Source: Pagrus major (lineage: Eukaryota > Chordata > Actinopteri > Spariformes > Sparidae). Taken from it: DNA of 64,000 nt. A program made the position numbers and the translations under genes. Shown one piece after another: positions 1-11,300 of the stretch. The stretch is taken from NCBI RefSeq assembly GCF_040436345.1, contig NC_133218.1, positions 24,974,710 to 25,038,709 on the forward strand, written 5' to 3'. Each line of letters opens with the position of its first letter. The first letter of the stretch is position 1. The notes beneath the pieces were generated by a model, which was not told the origin of the DNA, searched no databases, and saw only the letters and a list, made by a program, of their open reading frames with translations.

Positions 1-3000
1 AGTTTTTTAAGGGGTGTGACACTACATGCAGAGGTTGTGTATGTGCAGTGAATTGACATGGAAGCGTTGCTCGACTGTTATTCTTGAATTTACTGTCTTG
101 GTATCACACCTGTCATATCTGATAGAGGATGCAAAGTTTAAAATCGCCTGTGGCGTAAGTATGCTTTCATGGCTAATTTTAATAGGAGCAGTACAGACCG
201 TGGCTAAAGTGTGGTTGCTGTAGCCATATCCACAGAATCAAAGATTCAACCACAAATGCAGCTGCAGTCTGAGCAATAACCATATCCACAGCCACAGTTT
301 CAGCACAGCCAGTAACTTTATACTGTCGGAGCTTGGCCTTAAAAAGGAATAATAAGCGATACATTAATTTCACATTTCTGTCATGTGCTTTCCTAAACTG
401 GCAGGACATTAACTAGATTGGTTTAGATTAACTTTATTATCCACCACAGAGGATGTTTTTTTTGCTACTTCTACAAATACTGTTACTCTTTAGGGGGGAT
501 TCAAAAAATAAACAAAAACAAGAGCAGCTACATGTCAAGTGATTCTCAGAATAAACATCCCTGTAGCTGTTCTAAAATTACTGACTTCCCATGATCAAAT
601 TTGCAAATAGTTACACAATGCAGTTTTTAAGCCGCTAAAATTGTGTTTTCCCTGTCAATGAACACCTAAAATGCCACTGCAGTTCGCCAATATGATAATG
701 CAGATTGAAAATCTAACTGAATAATGTACTTATGGATTCAGCAGCTGTGACCGGTGTGTGGCATCATGGGTCAACTGAGCTCTTGATGGGGCATAGATGA
801 AGTCATGAGGTCGTATTGATCGTTGTAAAGTCCATTAATAAGGTGGGGAGAGGCCCAAGAACTGTAACGGGTGTGCCAGGATGAATAACAAGCAGGGGAA
901 TTCGGACTTATCTCTTGCCAGGTGATCTCTGTGTCACTGATTTCAAAGAGTAGGTCATTTTACCCTTCATTTGAATTATTCCTCTGACAGACGTTTCCTT
1001 GTTCAGAATGCAGACCACATCATAACAGACGGCTAAAAAAATAGGAAAAATTCCTTTTAACTTTGCATTTATATAAACACAGATCCAGGCCTGGATAAAT
1101 ATAAAAGAGAACATTGTGATCAAAAACAGGGCAAGAAAATATTGATTTCCTTGGCATCAGAAACACAAACATTAGTTTGCTTCTTGAATAATTATCCATG
1201 CCTAAGTAGTGAAGGAAACCAATGAGTAGAAGATATTGTACCAGTGACAGAAAGGGATGTGTGTGAAATGATAACAGGAATGATGAAGGGAAAACTGAAT
1301 ACTGAGGAAGGTCGAGGAGTCATCCTGTTCAGGGATATCCTGGACTGTGTCTGACCTTTTTCAACATCATCTGCTATCTCACTGTCCCTAACATTATCTG
1401 TACTACTCCTTCCCACAGTCTACTGTCTGTCTCTTGTGCTCAGTTTCTTTTGGCTTTACTGTTTTTATCTACTCATTGTCACTCTGCAGTAAGCCTGTCC
1501 TCACACATTCAACCCCTTTTTATCCCTCTCAACACACCTGCTTCTACAAAACGTCTGCTGCTTCAGTAGATGTTAACGGTGTGCCCTGTCCCTGAGCCAC
1601 TTGGAGGTAAATAACCCTCTACTTTTGGTCTGTCCCCCACATTTTACACAAACATTGAAAGGGCTTTCCACCAATTTTATAAATAATGGCCAGTTTACTT
1701 GTCATGTGGTGTGCTACTCAGCCTGATGTCCTCTGAGGGTCTGGAAAGAGCTTTCCAAAGTCTGAAACAAAAACCTTGCTGATGACATCACATTATCTCA
1801 TCTCAGCTATCTTCAGACGGAAAACCTTTAGCAGAAAGCCTGTGTTGCAAACTGGAGGAGTTTGAGGATACCCTGTAGGTTTTTTGAGCACTAGTACAAG
1901 TTTGATACCATGTTGTTTGTGTCTCGTGTGCATGACGTGATAAAAAGTCCTGCCGCTGGTTTTATGCTGTTCTGGTTGACAACTGGTCGTGGAAATATGA
2001 GTGTAGCGATGTGCCAACAGAGGCAGTGAAGAACAAGGATGTAAACAAATGCAGGATTTGAAAGGTTGTGGTGGTTAACTATGTATGAATTTAAAGTGGT
2101 GTGTCCCCTCAGTGTCAGGCTGGAGTTGCTCATTAGCACACCACTGTAGTCACTGCTGCTTTACCACTGTCACTCTCAGGGAAACCTCCAACTGTCTCAC
2201 CCAGCAGAGAAAACTGTGTCCTGCCACCACCTACATACATCTCATACATGTCGGGTTTAAAAAGGATCTTTGTCTTTGTACCACATGTCTGTAACTTGTG
2301 TTCAGCTTCCAGAAGCTTGAAACAAACTTAGCTATACTGAGGAAGCTAAGCAAACAAAATGCAATCAACAACAGCATGATTGAAAGAAACACATTAAACA
2401 ATAGCCAGCAGAAAACAAATACCACTGCTAGAAATGTTACCAAGCGTCTTCTGTTCGCCTAACTGAGCAGGTTTAGTTGTAGACTACCCTAAAATGTGTT
2501 TTGACTTGTTCTGGATTACGTTAATTTAAGACAACTAAAATGGTACCATTCATAAATGGCTCAGCATGAGTAGGAATGTGAACATCATTTGAGTCATCTG
2601 CAGGAAGCTTCACACCTTGAGACTAAACCGTGTGATTATGAAAGAGATTCTCGGTAAGGAGTATTCCTCTGAACTACATTGCCTTCTGGAAAGTTACAGT
2701 AGTGTCTCATGTGCACCTCATGTGATGCTTGCCTTTTTGTCTTTGACATCACAGTTATGTGAACAAGAGGATTACGAAAAAATGTACTGTGGCCGTGCAC
2801 AAGTGTTCATGTGCTTTTCCTCATGACAGAATTCTCCTTCCGACTCACTGAGTACAGCACTGAGCAACAACCAGTGCAGCAGCAATGTGAAGCTCAATAA
2901 AAAGGTGTAAATAAAGCTTCTTTTTCTGCCAAATTCTCTCTGTGCGTGTTCAATACTAAAACTCTATGGTGAGAGCATGACATTAGCAGAGCTCCAGGGT

Positions 3001-3126
3001 TGAGTGTGAAACTGTCAGCAGGACTGTGTGTCGTGCTGCCCACGTGCCAGCGTGTCAAAGAACAACTTTGCTATGTTGTGACATGCTCATGCTAATGAAA
3101 CATTTTCTCCTTTTTTTTCTCTTTAG
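1..3126 (+). other. adam10: adam10 intron 2 (3' part), non-coding
   Basis: No coding exon is visible on either strand. The signal-peptide and early prodomain exons of adam10 must lie left of the window, because the first exon found (3127) begins inside an Arg codon. The stretch is AT-rich with no long repeat that I recognise. Two AATAAA hexamers at 2896-2901 and 2910-2915 are the only gene-like signals. The intron ends in a pyrimidine tract and AG at 3125-3126. Confidence 0.8.
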
Positions 3127-3245
3127 ATATTTTAACTTGCGGATGAAGAGAGATACATCTCTATTTTCTCCAGATCTCATCATTGAGGTGTCAGGGGAGG
3201 AGACACCCATTGATACATCACATATTTACAGTGGAGACAACTTTG
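3127..3245 (+). CDS. adam10: adam10 exon 3 (prodomain)
   Basis: The first base finishes an Arg codon from the missing upstream exon, then the frame reads YFNLRMKRD through SHIYSGDNF and stops one base into a Gly codon at a gtaagt donor. This matches human HFNLRMKRD...SHIYTG in the prodomain. Confidence 0.95.
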
Positions 3246-3478
3246 GTAAGTCCAGCTTTTTCTGCACTCCACATCCTCTGTCGATGCATGGTTTCTTAAA
3301 GGGAAATCCAATTAGGGTGTTTTTATTTTCAATTAAATTAAACGTCTGCATCCCTTCTCATTGTATCATATATATCACCCTGCATTATATCTCACATCAT
3401 TTCTTGAACGACGTCTTAAACATTTCAACTGAGTGACAATGTTTTTATCTGATATATGTGCATTATATGATATTGTAT

Positions 3479-3528
<50 letters not shown>

Positions 3529-5358
3529 TTTAAAGTTAGTTTTTGTCCAGTCTTTATCACGTCACAGTCCATCGCACACAGGACTTACTGTTAGCTTTCA
3601 TCCATTTCTTCCTTCCGTTCTTTTTCCATGCCCTTCCTGGACATCTTCCTGCTGCCCATCTCCAGCAGAGTTCAAATGTACACAGAGAAAAAAACAAGGC
3701 TGTTTGTCCTGTTGTGATAGGTTTGTGTGTGTGAAATAAAGATACAGAAGAAGATCTTTTGTCTGCCCCTGCTCATCCTCATCGTGTTCTGTGTTTCAGG
3801 TGAAAAGGGCACACTGGCCCACGGCTCTGTGGTTGATGGGCGCTTTGAGGGCTTCATTAAAACCCACCAAGGGACATACTTTGTTGAGCCCTCGGAGAGG
3901 TACCTTAAGGACAAGGATGTGCCCTTCCACTCCATCATCTATCATGAAGATGATATCGGTAAGTATCTGCCATTGCGTGTGCATCACTGAAAGGTGCTGT
4001 GAGGTCTAGGGCAGCTCCAGAATGTACTTGTAGGGAAAGGTTGTCACTCTCTTGTTTTTAGATATGATATTTTAGACATGTGGCTTGTCGGTTGTAGTAC
4101 AAGTACTTTTAACGGTAGCCTTCTCAAATGCATCTTTGTAGGAATGTATTGACAAAAGATTAAGAGAGTTAAATATTTTTAGGGATGCAGAGTATTACAT
4201 TTTTTCCAATGTACAATATACTTCATATTCTGATACCAATATATGGGGAAAAAGAAAAAAAAGAAAAAAATCCCACCTAATTGTGGAGAACATCAAGTCT
4301 CTCCTGTAACAGAATTAACATATATTAAAGGTGCAATATGTAAGATTTTTGTTGTTGAAAACAATCAAAAGTGGACTGAAATTACCAACAGAATCTGAAG
4401 AAAAATTAATTTTGAAACTTTGACGTAAATACATTATTTTTAGGAGATACTGACGAAAGCATACTAACCAGCTAGCCCCAGCTCCCTTGCAAGTAGTGTA
4501 AGCACCAACAAAACCCTGGTGCTCCAAGCTCATCACATGGACCGCTAACTGCACTGCTAACTGAGCTACCTGAGCTAATGGCAGCTACAGTTAGCAGCAG
4601 ATAGCAGCTACTCTTGTGATTTGCTGCCCCCCATTTGTTTTGAAAAATGAATTCTACAGGAGGCTAGCTCTTACATATAATGAACATGTACTGTACATAT
4701 ATGTTCAGTTCGGACCAAAGCCAATATTTTACCTTAAAGCCTTTATCAGCCGATAGCAATGGCATGCCAATATTATCATGTATCCCAAATATTTTTATCT
4801 GATGAGTTCTGTGTTGTACATAAAATTGAGCCAGTATGGAAGGAAGGATGATTGCTTTTCCACTATGACGACTAAAACTGTGATGTGTGGCAAGTGTTGT
4901 AAAGTAAGGGGCTCATGGTCAAGCAGTTAATAGACCAGCCTGACGAGCTTGGAGAGAAAGTTATGTTTGACGGACTGGTAGCAGCAGGATTTGGCTCTGG
5001 GTCTCTTGGCCATGGTCGAGGTGGTCAGCATTTATTCTGGAAGCAGGAGTGGAGCATGGCAATGTGTGGGCGCATGACTCAGAGTCATTTCTAAGGTCAG
5101 ACTACAACCAACCGATACTCGATTAAGAAACTGCCAGCTTCAGGCCCAATCTTTTCCTCAAGAAGAACAGAAAACTCAAATGTTTCGAGGAGATTTCAGA
5201 CAGGTGACGTGGGGTTGTCGGCACACACAGTAAAACAAACACTGCATGAGTAGAAACATAAGCTAGTGATGTGAGACTCATGATTCCATCCCAAAGAATT
5301 GCATGAGAGGCAGAGAGTCTGATATGAAACCCACCCTGGCTTCGAGCTGACTAATACC

Positions 5359-5389
<31 letters not shown>

Positions 5390-8300
5390 AACACAGACAT
5401 GAGGAGGTTCTTTTGAACGGCTGAAGGAAATTCAAGCAAATGTTTAATGTATTTGAAATCGACTTGCAAATTTGTTTTTAACAAAAGCACATATTGAGAG
5501 GCCCCAGCAGTGGTTATGATATGCTGAAGTCATCCGCCCACAGTTGGAGCATGTAATTCCGTCAGCAGTGACGGAGAAGAAGCTGGTTAGATGGAACAAA
5601 AGGTTGCAGGTTAAAATGAGGAAAAATGAAACCCATTGGATTAATAAAAATATTTGTATGTCTTTTGGCCTTAATTCCTGCTCTTTATCTCCTCAGTAAC
5701 TCTGATTTGGCAGTTTTACATACAGATTTGCCAACGTATCACTCCTGAGTGCGGGTGTGGTTGGCCCTGACAAAACTTGTGTGGATGTTTTCCAAAGTTT
5801 ACCACAGGTTCATGGTTACACATTTGACTGTGACAAAGGTGGAGGAGTGATGTTTTTGAAAACAAAAAGTCCTTTTTCTCACCTTTTTAATTTCCTGTCC
5901 AAATTGCAAGGGCCTTTCAATTAGCAGTTGAATGAGATGGCATTCACTGTAGGGACAAAGAAGGCTTTCTCTGAAAAATTTGAAAATGCATTGTCAGAGG
6001 TTGAATGCGCTGTTTCAGTGTGTGTTCAGTCAGTTTAGTAAACAGCACCGTACTGTTCTCTTTTCTGAATGGCCAACAGTGGCTGTGAGACTTCAGGCGG
6101 GGATCATAAGTTTTGCAAATACAAGCAGCTCAGAGGCAAGTGAGCCATAAGTTTTTAACAGTTTGATTGAAGCCAGCATTATTAGAACACATTGATTTGC
6201 AGACCCAGCTAAAAAATATACCATCCATAAATTAGTTAATCTTTTTGAAAACCCATTTTGTATGCCAGCACTTTATGATCAAATAAATCAAATACACCGG
6301 TGTCACAGGTGTAATCTTGTGTTGTGTTAAATCAAGTTGCCTTGGTTTACTCTGGTAATGGGTCACTGAGCTGTTCTGCAACATGTATTTTCAACACAGA
6401 CTGGGAAGAACGTAAAGTGTGTCATTCCCTTAAAAGCAACCGCATACGTATTTAAATAGACAGAATATTAGATCAACATTAACATGTCAAGTACAGTGGC
6501 AAGGGGAAGCATTATAAACTATGTTACACCTGCACACTGTCTGCATTGTTCATTATCGTGACACTTTGGACACTGACCCTCATTAGGCTTATAAAGGCAT
6601 AATACCGCATGGCAGCAATTTGCCATTTACTTTCACTATGATCAACAACTCCTGCTGTTGTTTTGTCTCACCTGCTACTGGGCTGAAACGACTAGTGCTA
6701 TAATCCTCTTTTAACCTTTTAGTTTCCATATTAAACAAGCTAAAAATAAACACGATATGTTCCTCTTCACCAGTCTGTTTATTCCTTCTTTATCCGAAGC
6801 TGCTTTATCAATTTGACCTCTACATTATTTGATGTGGGATTCCTGTATGGGTGTGGCCAGTGTTGAACTGCTGTGTTGTGACTATTAGCAGAGGTGGTGA
6901 TTGTATATCGTGAGACTGATCCCATCTTGTTTTTGTGATCTAGTAAAGACAGCTGCTAAAGCCAGATGGTAATGCTATTTAGCAGATGTAGCGTTGTTTG
7001 TAGTGCTCCAACTTATAATTATTTTTATTGTTGATTGATGTGTCGATTATTACTTTATTCATCGATTAGTTTAAATGGAGTTTGGTCCAAGTCTCAAGTC
7101 TTTCTGGGGCAAGTCAAGTCAGGGATTGTGTCAAATCCAGTGGAATATTTAGTTAAGGCAAGTGAAGTGCCAAGTCATGTCACTCACTCAAGTCTAGTCT
7201 AGTTAAATTCTTGATCTGTTTGAAGGCCCATCCCATTTGCCCTTTAAAATTCAATGCAGCAGAATGTCAATGCAGTGTGTGTATTAGCTTGGGGAGAGCA
7301 TTGTTACACAGCTGCAGTAAATTGGAAAATGTCTGGGTTAAGCAGAGAAGCAATTGTTTCAATTAGTAGAGGAAAATCATGTGTAATAACTTTTTCTGCT
7401 CAGTTGACTGATATAAAGGAAATAGAGGAACTCTGATGTGTGGAGAGAAAATCCATATCGCTCAAGCTTTTTTTTTTTTTTTTTTTTATGCAGCACCCAG
7501 ACTCACCCTGATTCACTTTCTCCAGCCCTGCTAAACATGATTTTAAAGAGGTCCATGGTTCAGTGTAAGCTCTTCTCAACCATTCCCTTATCTTCTACTC
7601 TCTATCTGCCAGATTATCCTCATAAGTATGGCTCAGAGGGCGGCTGCGCTGACCACTCAGTGTTTGACAGGATGAGGAAGTACCAGACATCTGGAGTGGA
7701 AGAGGAGTCAGTCAAAGTAAGTGCCACTGCCAGCTTCACAACAAAGCCCCTCCCCCTCCTTGCAGCTCATAATTAAACACACAGATGGACAAAGAGATTA
7801 AAAAAGATCGCATCTCTTATCCATCCCACCTCACACTAAAAGTGAGAGCATGTGTATTTTTAGCAAAGGTGTAAATGCTTTCAGTCTTACACTTGATTAT
7901 TGGCCATGTTGAAGCCACACTCAAAACTCTAAATACTCTTCAGGACAAATGAACAATGGCTTAATTCACCATTCTCACAGTATTGAACTAGTGTTATAAA
8001 GGCTTGCAAAAAAGAGAGAGAAAACGGCTTACTGTAATCAAAACTGTATTTGGCCAGGGTAAGAGTCAGCCATCTATTTTACTCTCCTCAGTTTCTGACT
8101 ACTATGCTTTCCCCACTCCATCTCCCTTCTCCTCATGCTGACTGTTGTTTTTGTACAGGGGGTGAGCAGTGTGTTGGAAGACGAGAGCTCCCACCGTCCT
8201 GTTATACTGAGGAGAAAGAGGGCAGCGGCGAAGGAGAAAAATACATGTCAACTCTTCATCCAGACCGACCACCTCTTCTTCAAATTCTATGGTACAAGAG

Positions 8301-11300
8301 AGGCTGTCATTGCACAGGTACAGTCCCATGCATACAGAAGCTGATTCATTGAAGCTGACCTATTTGCTGGCACCTATAAACTCAAATATTTATCATATCT
8401 TTAATTAAAGGCCTGATTAAAAGATAATATTAATGTAATAATATAACGTCGTCATGCAACAGAATCATCCTATCATCATCATCCTCCAGAAACTAGCTAT
8501 CATGAGTTGTCTGAATGATGACTTTCTCTGCAGATCTCCAGCCATGTGAAGGCCATTGACTCCATTTACCAGGGCACAGACTTCCTGGGCATCCGAAACA
8601 TCAGCTTCATGGTTAAAAGGATCAGGGTGAGTTGATTGTACACAAAGAGTTTGCTTTGAACTTCTGGTGCATCAAATGTCAGCTAGGTTCAGGCTGCCAG
8701 AGTTTTCTTCGCCAAAGGCTTTTTAGTTTCTACAAAGTCTGTCTACTACTGTAGGGGTCTCTCTCCTTTGTCACTTCTCTTCTGTAACTTTTCAACTCTC
8801 ATTCCTTCAGATAAATACCACCAGCGATGAAACTGTGAGAAACAACCCTTTCCGCTTTTCCAACATCGGAGTGGAGAAGTTTTTGGAGCTCAACTCTGAA
8901 CAAAACCATGACGATTACTGCCTCGCCTATGTCTTCACTGATCGAGACTTTGACGATGGGGTTCTTGGCTTGGCTTGGGTTGGTGCTCCTTCAGGTTGGT
9001 ACACAGCACAACCGCAAGCACAAACACACACAACCCTGATAATGACTTCCTCCATTGGTGAGAGACATTTCAGCAGGGTCAGTGCTTTCAAACACAAGGA
9101 CTTATTCCAGTTGAACAATACTCCTTCTATTCGCTACACTGATCTTTGGCAGGATAATAAAAAATTTTGGACAGTCTAATCATTTCATCTGTGATTTTGT
9201 AAAAGCAATATTATGTAGAAATTGGCAATTTGTTTTTGATTTGACACTTTGAGTTTCTGAGTGCAACACGACTAGGGCTGCACCTAACGCTTATTTTTTG
9301 GATTAATCTAACTATATATTTTTTTTGACGCACATTACGTAAATCAACATATTTACGTCGATACGTCCATGAGCTAATTCTGGCCATTATCCAATATACA
9401 CTACGAAGGTGTGAACTTAAATATTATTTTCCTTGCAAAAAGAGGGTTCCAAAGTGATTTATCTAAAAACTCAAACATTACGGTCAGAGGAGGAAGAAGA
9501 AGAAATGAAAACAATCTGTCACAGTGAATAGAACGCGTTTATGTTTTAGTCATTATTAATCTGCTTATTTCTTTGCACAGTGGTACAGGAGTAGAAGGGC
9601 AGCTAGATGTGAACATAGATCTCACTTTGACAGTCCCTATGTTGGTCTTAAAATGTATTTATCTCCTAATGTGGAACACGGGGGAAATAGCATTATAGGT
9701 GTTATGTGCTCTACCATGATTTTACAGTGTGTCAGCTGGTTGGTATGAGAGTATTAATTAACCTTTTCAGATGCTTTATGTCATGAATGATACTAAGAAA
9801 CCATTGAAATCTACACATAGGCGCATTTAATGTAGCAAGTATTGCATTTTGTGAATATCTGAATTTTTGAGAAAATAAGTTGCTGCTTCTATTACAGATT
9901 CATACATATTTTTGATGTGGTATTAAATGCCAATAGGAAATGCCTCTGCCTGTCCTCATCTTTCAGGATTCATAATGACATCTTATTTAAACTGCTTCTT
10001 TCCTCACAGACACATCATGCATGCATGAATGATAGTTATAAAGGGTTCTCTTTCATTTGAATAAGTTCAGACACCACCATCTCAACTTGACGAATACAGC
10101 AACAAACACAGACGATCAATACGGGCAAATTAGGAATGCTGTAAGCTAAAAGGATCGATTGAGTATAAGAGATGGAGAGGAGATGGATTGCAGCTAGCAG
10201 TGGGCTGATTGTTTGAACAAAGGGAGACTGGAACAAACGGCCATCAGGGATACTGGTCAAGCACAACTAATATGGATCCTATTTGATGTGACCAGTTGGT
10301 GTTGAGATATAAGTGGCTTCAGTGGAGGAGCTACATAAGCACACACAGATGCATATATGCAGTATACAAACATTTAATGTGCAGGCAGACTCATGTATAC
10401 TTGCACATAATGGACACATTGTTTATTGCTTTAAGTGGTTTGGTCTCATGTTTCTGCACGAGTGGAGGCTGCCTCCTTATGACTGGGTTTATGGATTATG
10501 GAAAAAGCAGCTGCAGCAATGCAGGCATGCTTATTGTTCACGGTGGTTGCAAGTGTTTTCTAGTCTTTTGTTGTGCTTCTCAAATGGATCTTGTTTTAGG
10601 CATTTTCATTTTAGATGATGATTCAAAGTACAGAAAAAGACAGCTATTTTAGCTGGCATATCTTTGTATTCACCACTATAAACTCCTTGCACAGTTTATT
10701 ATTATTACCGTCACTTAAACGTGATAATGATTGAGGGCAGGTTAATTTACTAGGATGTTGAGTAAAAATATACATATATATTTAGAATGATCAGAATCAC
10801 TACATGGAATATGTTAATAAGAATGACGGAAAATTAAGACCACAGTAGTTAGAAAAAACAGTAGTTTTATCATTGAAGTGCCAATTGAGAATCTATTTTC
10901 TGTTGCATGCTGGCACCTTTTCTTCTGCTGATGCGGGTGGTCTGTGTTTGTCAGGGTGACATCTTTTAAGTTTGTGTCTACTTTAATGGCTCACATTTTC
11001 AAAGGAGAATTTTAATAAGATAATTTTTCTTCTTTTGCTCGATGCAGAACAGGGGTGATAGTGACATTACAGCATCAGAGACACTTCGCTTGATATTGTA
11101 TCTGACACCACATGTTATACACCTTTTTATGAAAACTGATTTTAGACTTTGTCCTTGTTAATGAAGACCAATACGTTTTTAGTTTCATGGTCAAACTGAC
11201 ACTGCAGAGACCTGGCTGATACATTGGTCAATATGGTATGAACGAATAACTTCAGCTAACTCTTTTCCTTTCCCCACAGAAACAAACATGTTTTTGAAGC

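Larger units (their letters stand above)
3959..7612 (+). other. adam10: adam10 intron 4 with nested repeats
   Basis: No coding exon seen. It carries a TIR element (4327-4680) nested in an older repeat (about 4180-4787), a CA microsatellite at 5360-5387, a degenerate AT-rich dispersed repeat around 7005-7075 and a T run around 7468-7487. The remainder is unannotated AT-rich sequence. Confidence 0.8.

Noticed and set aside
3458..3739. Open frames rich in Arg-Glu (plus) or Ser-Leu (minus) around 3458-3572
   Set aside because: They are translations of the GA microsatellite and carry no other feature.
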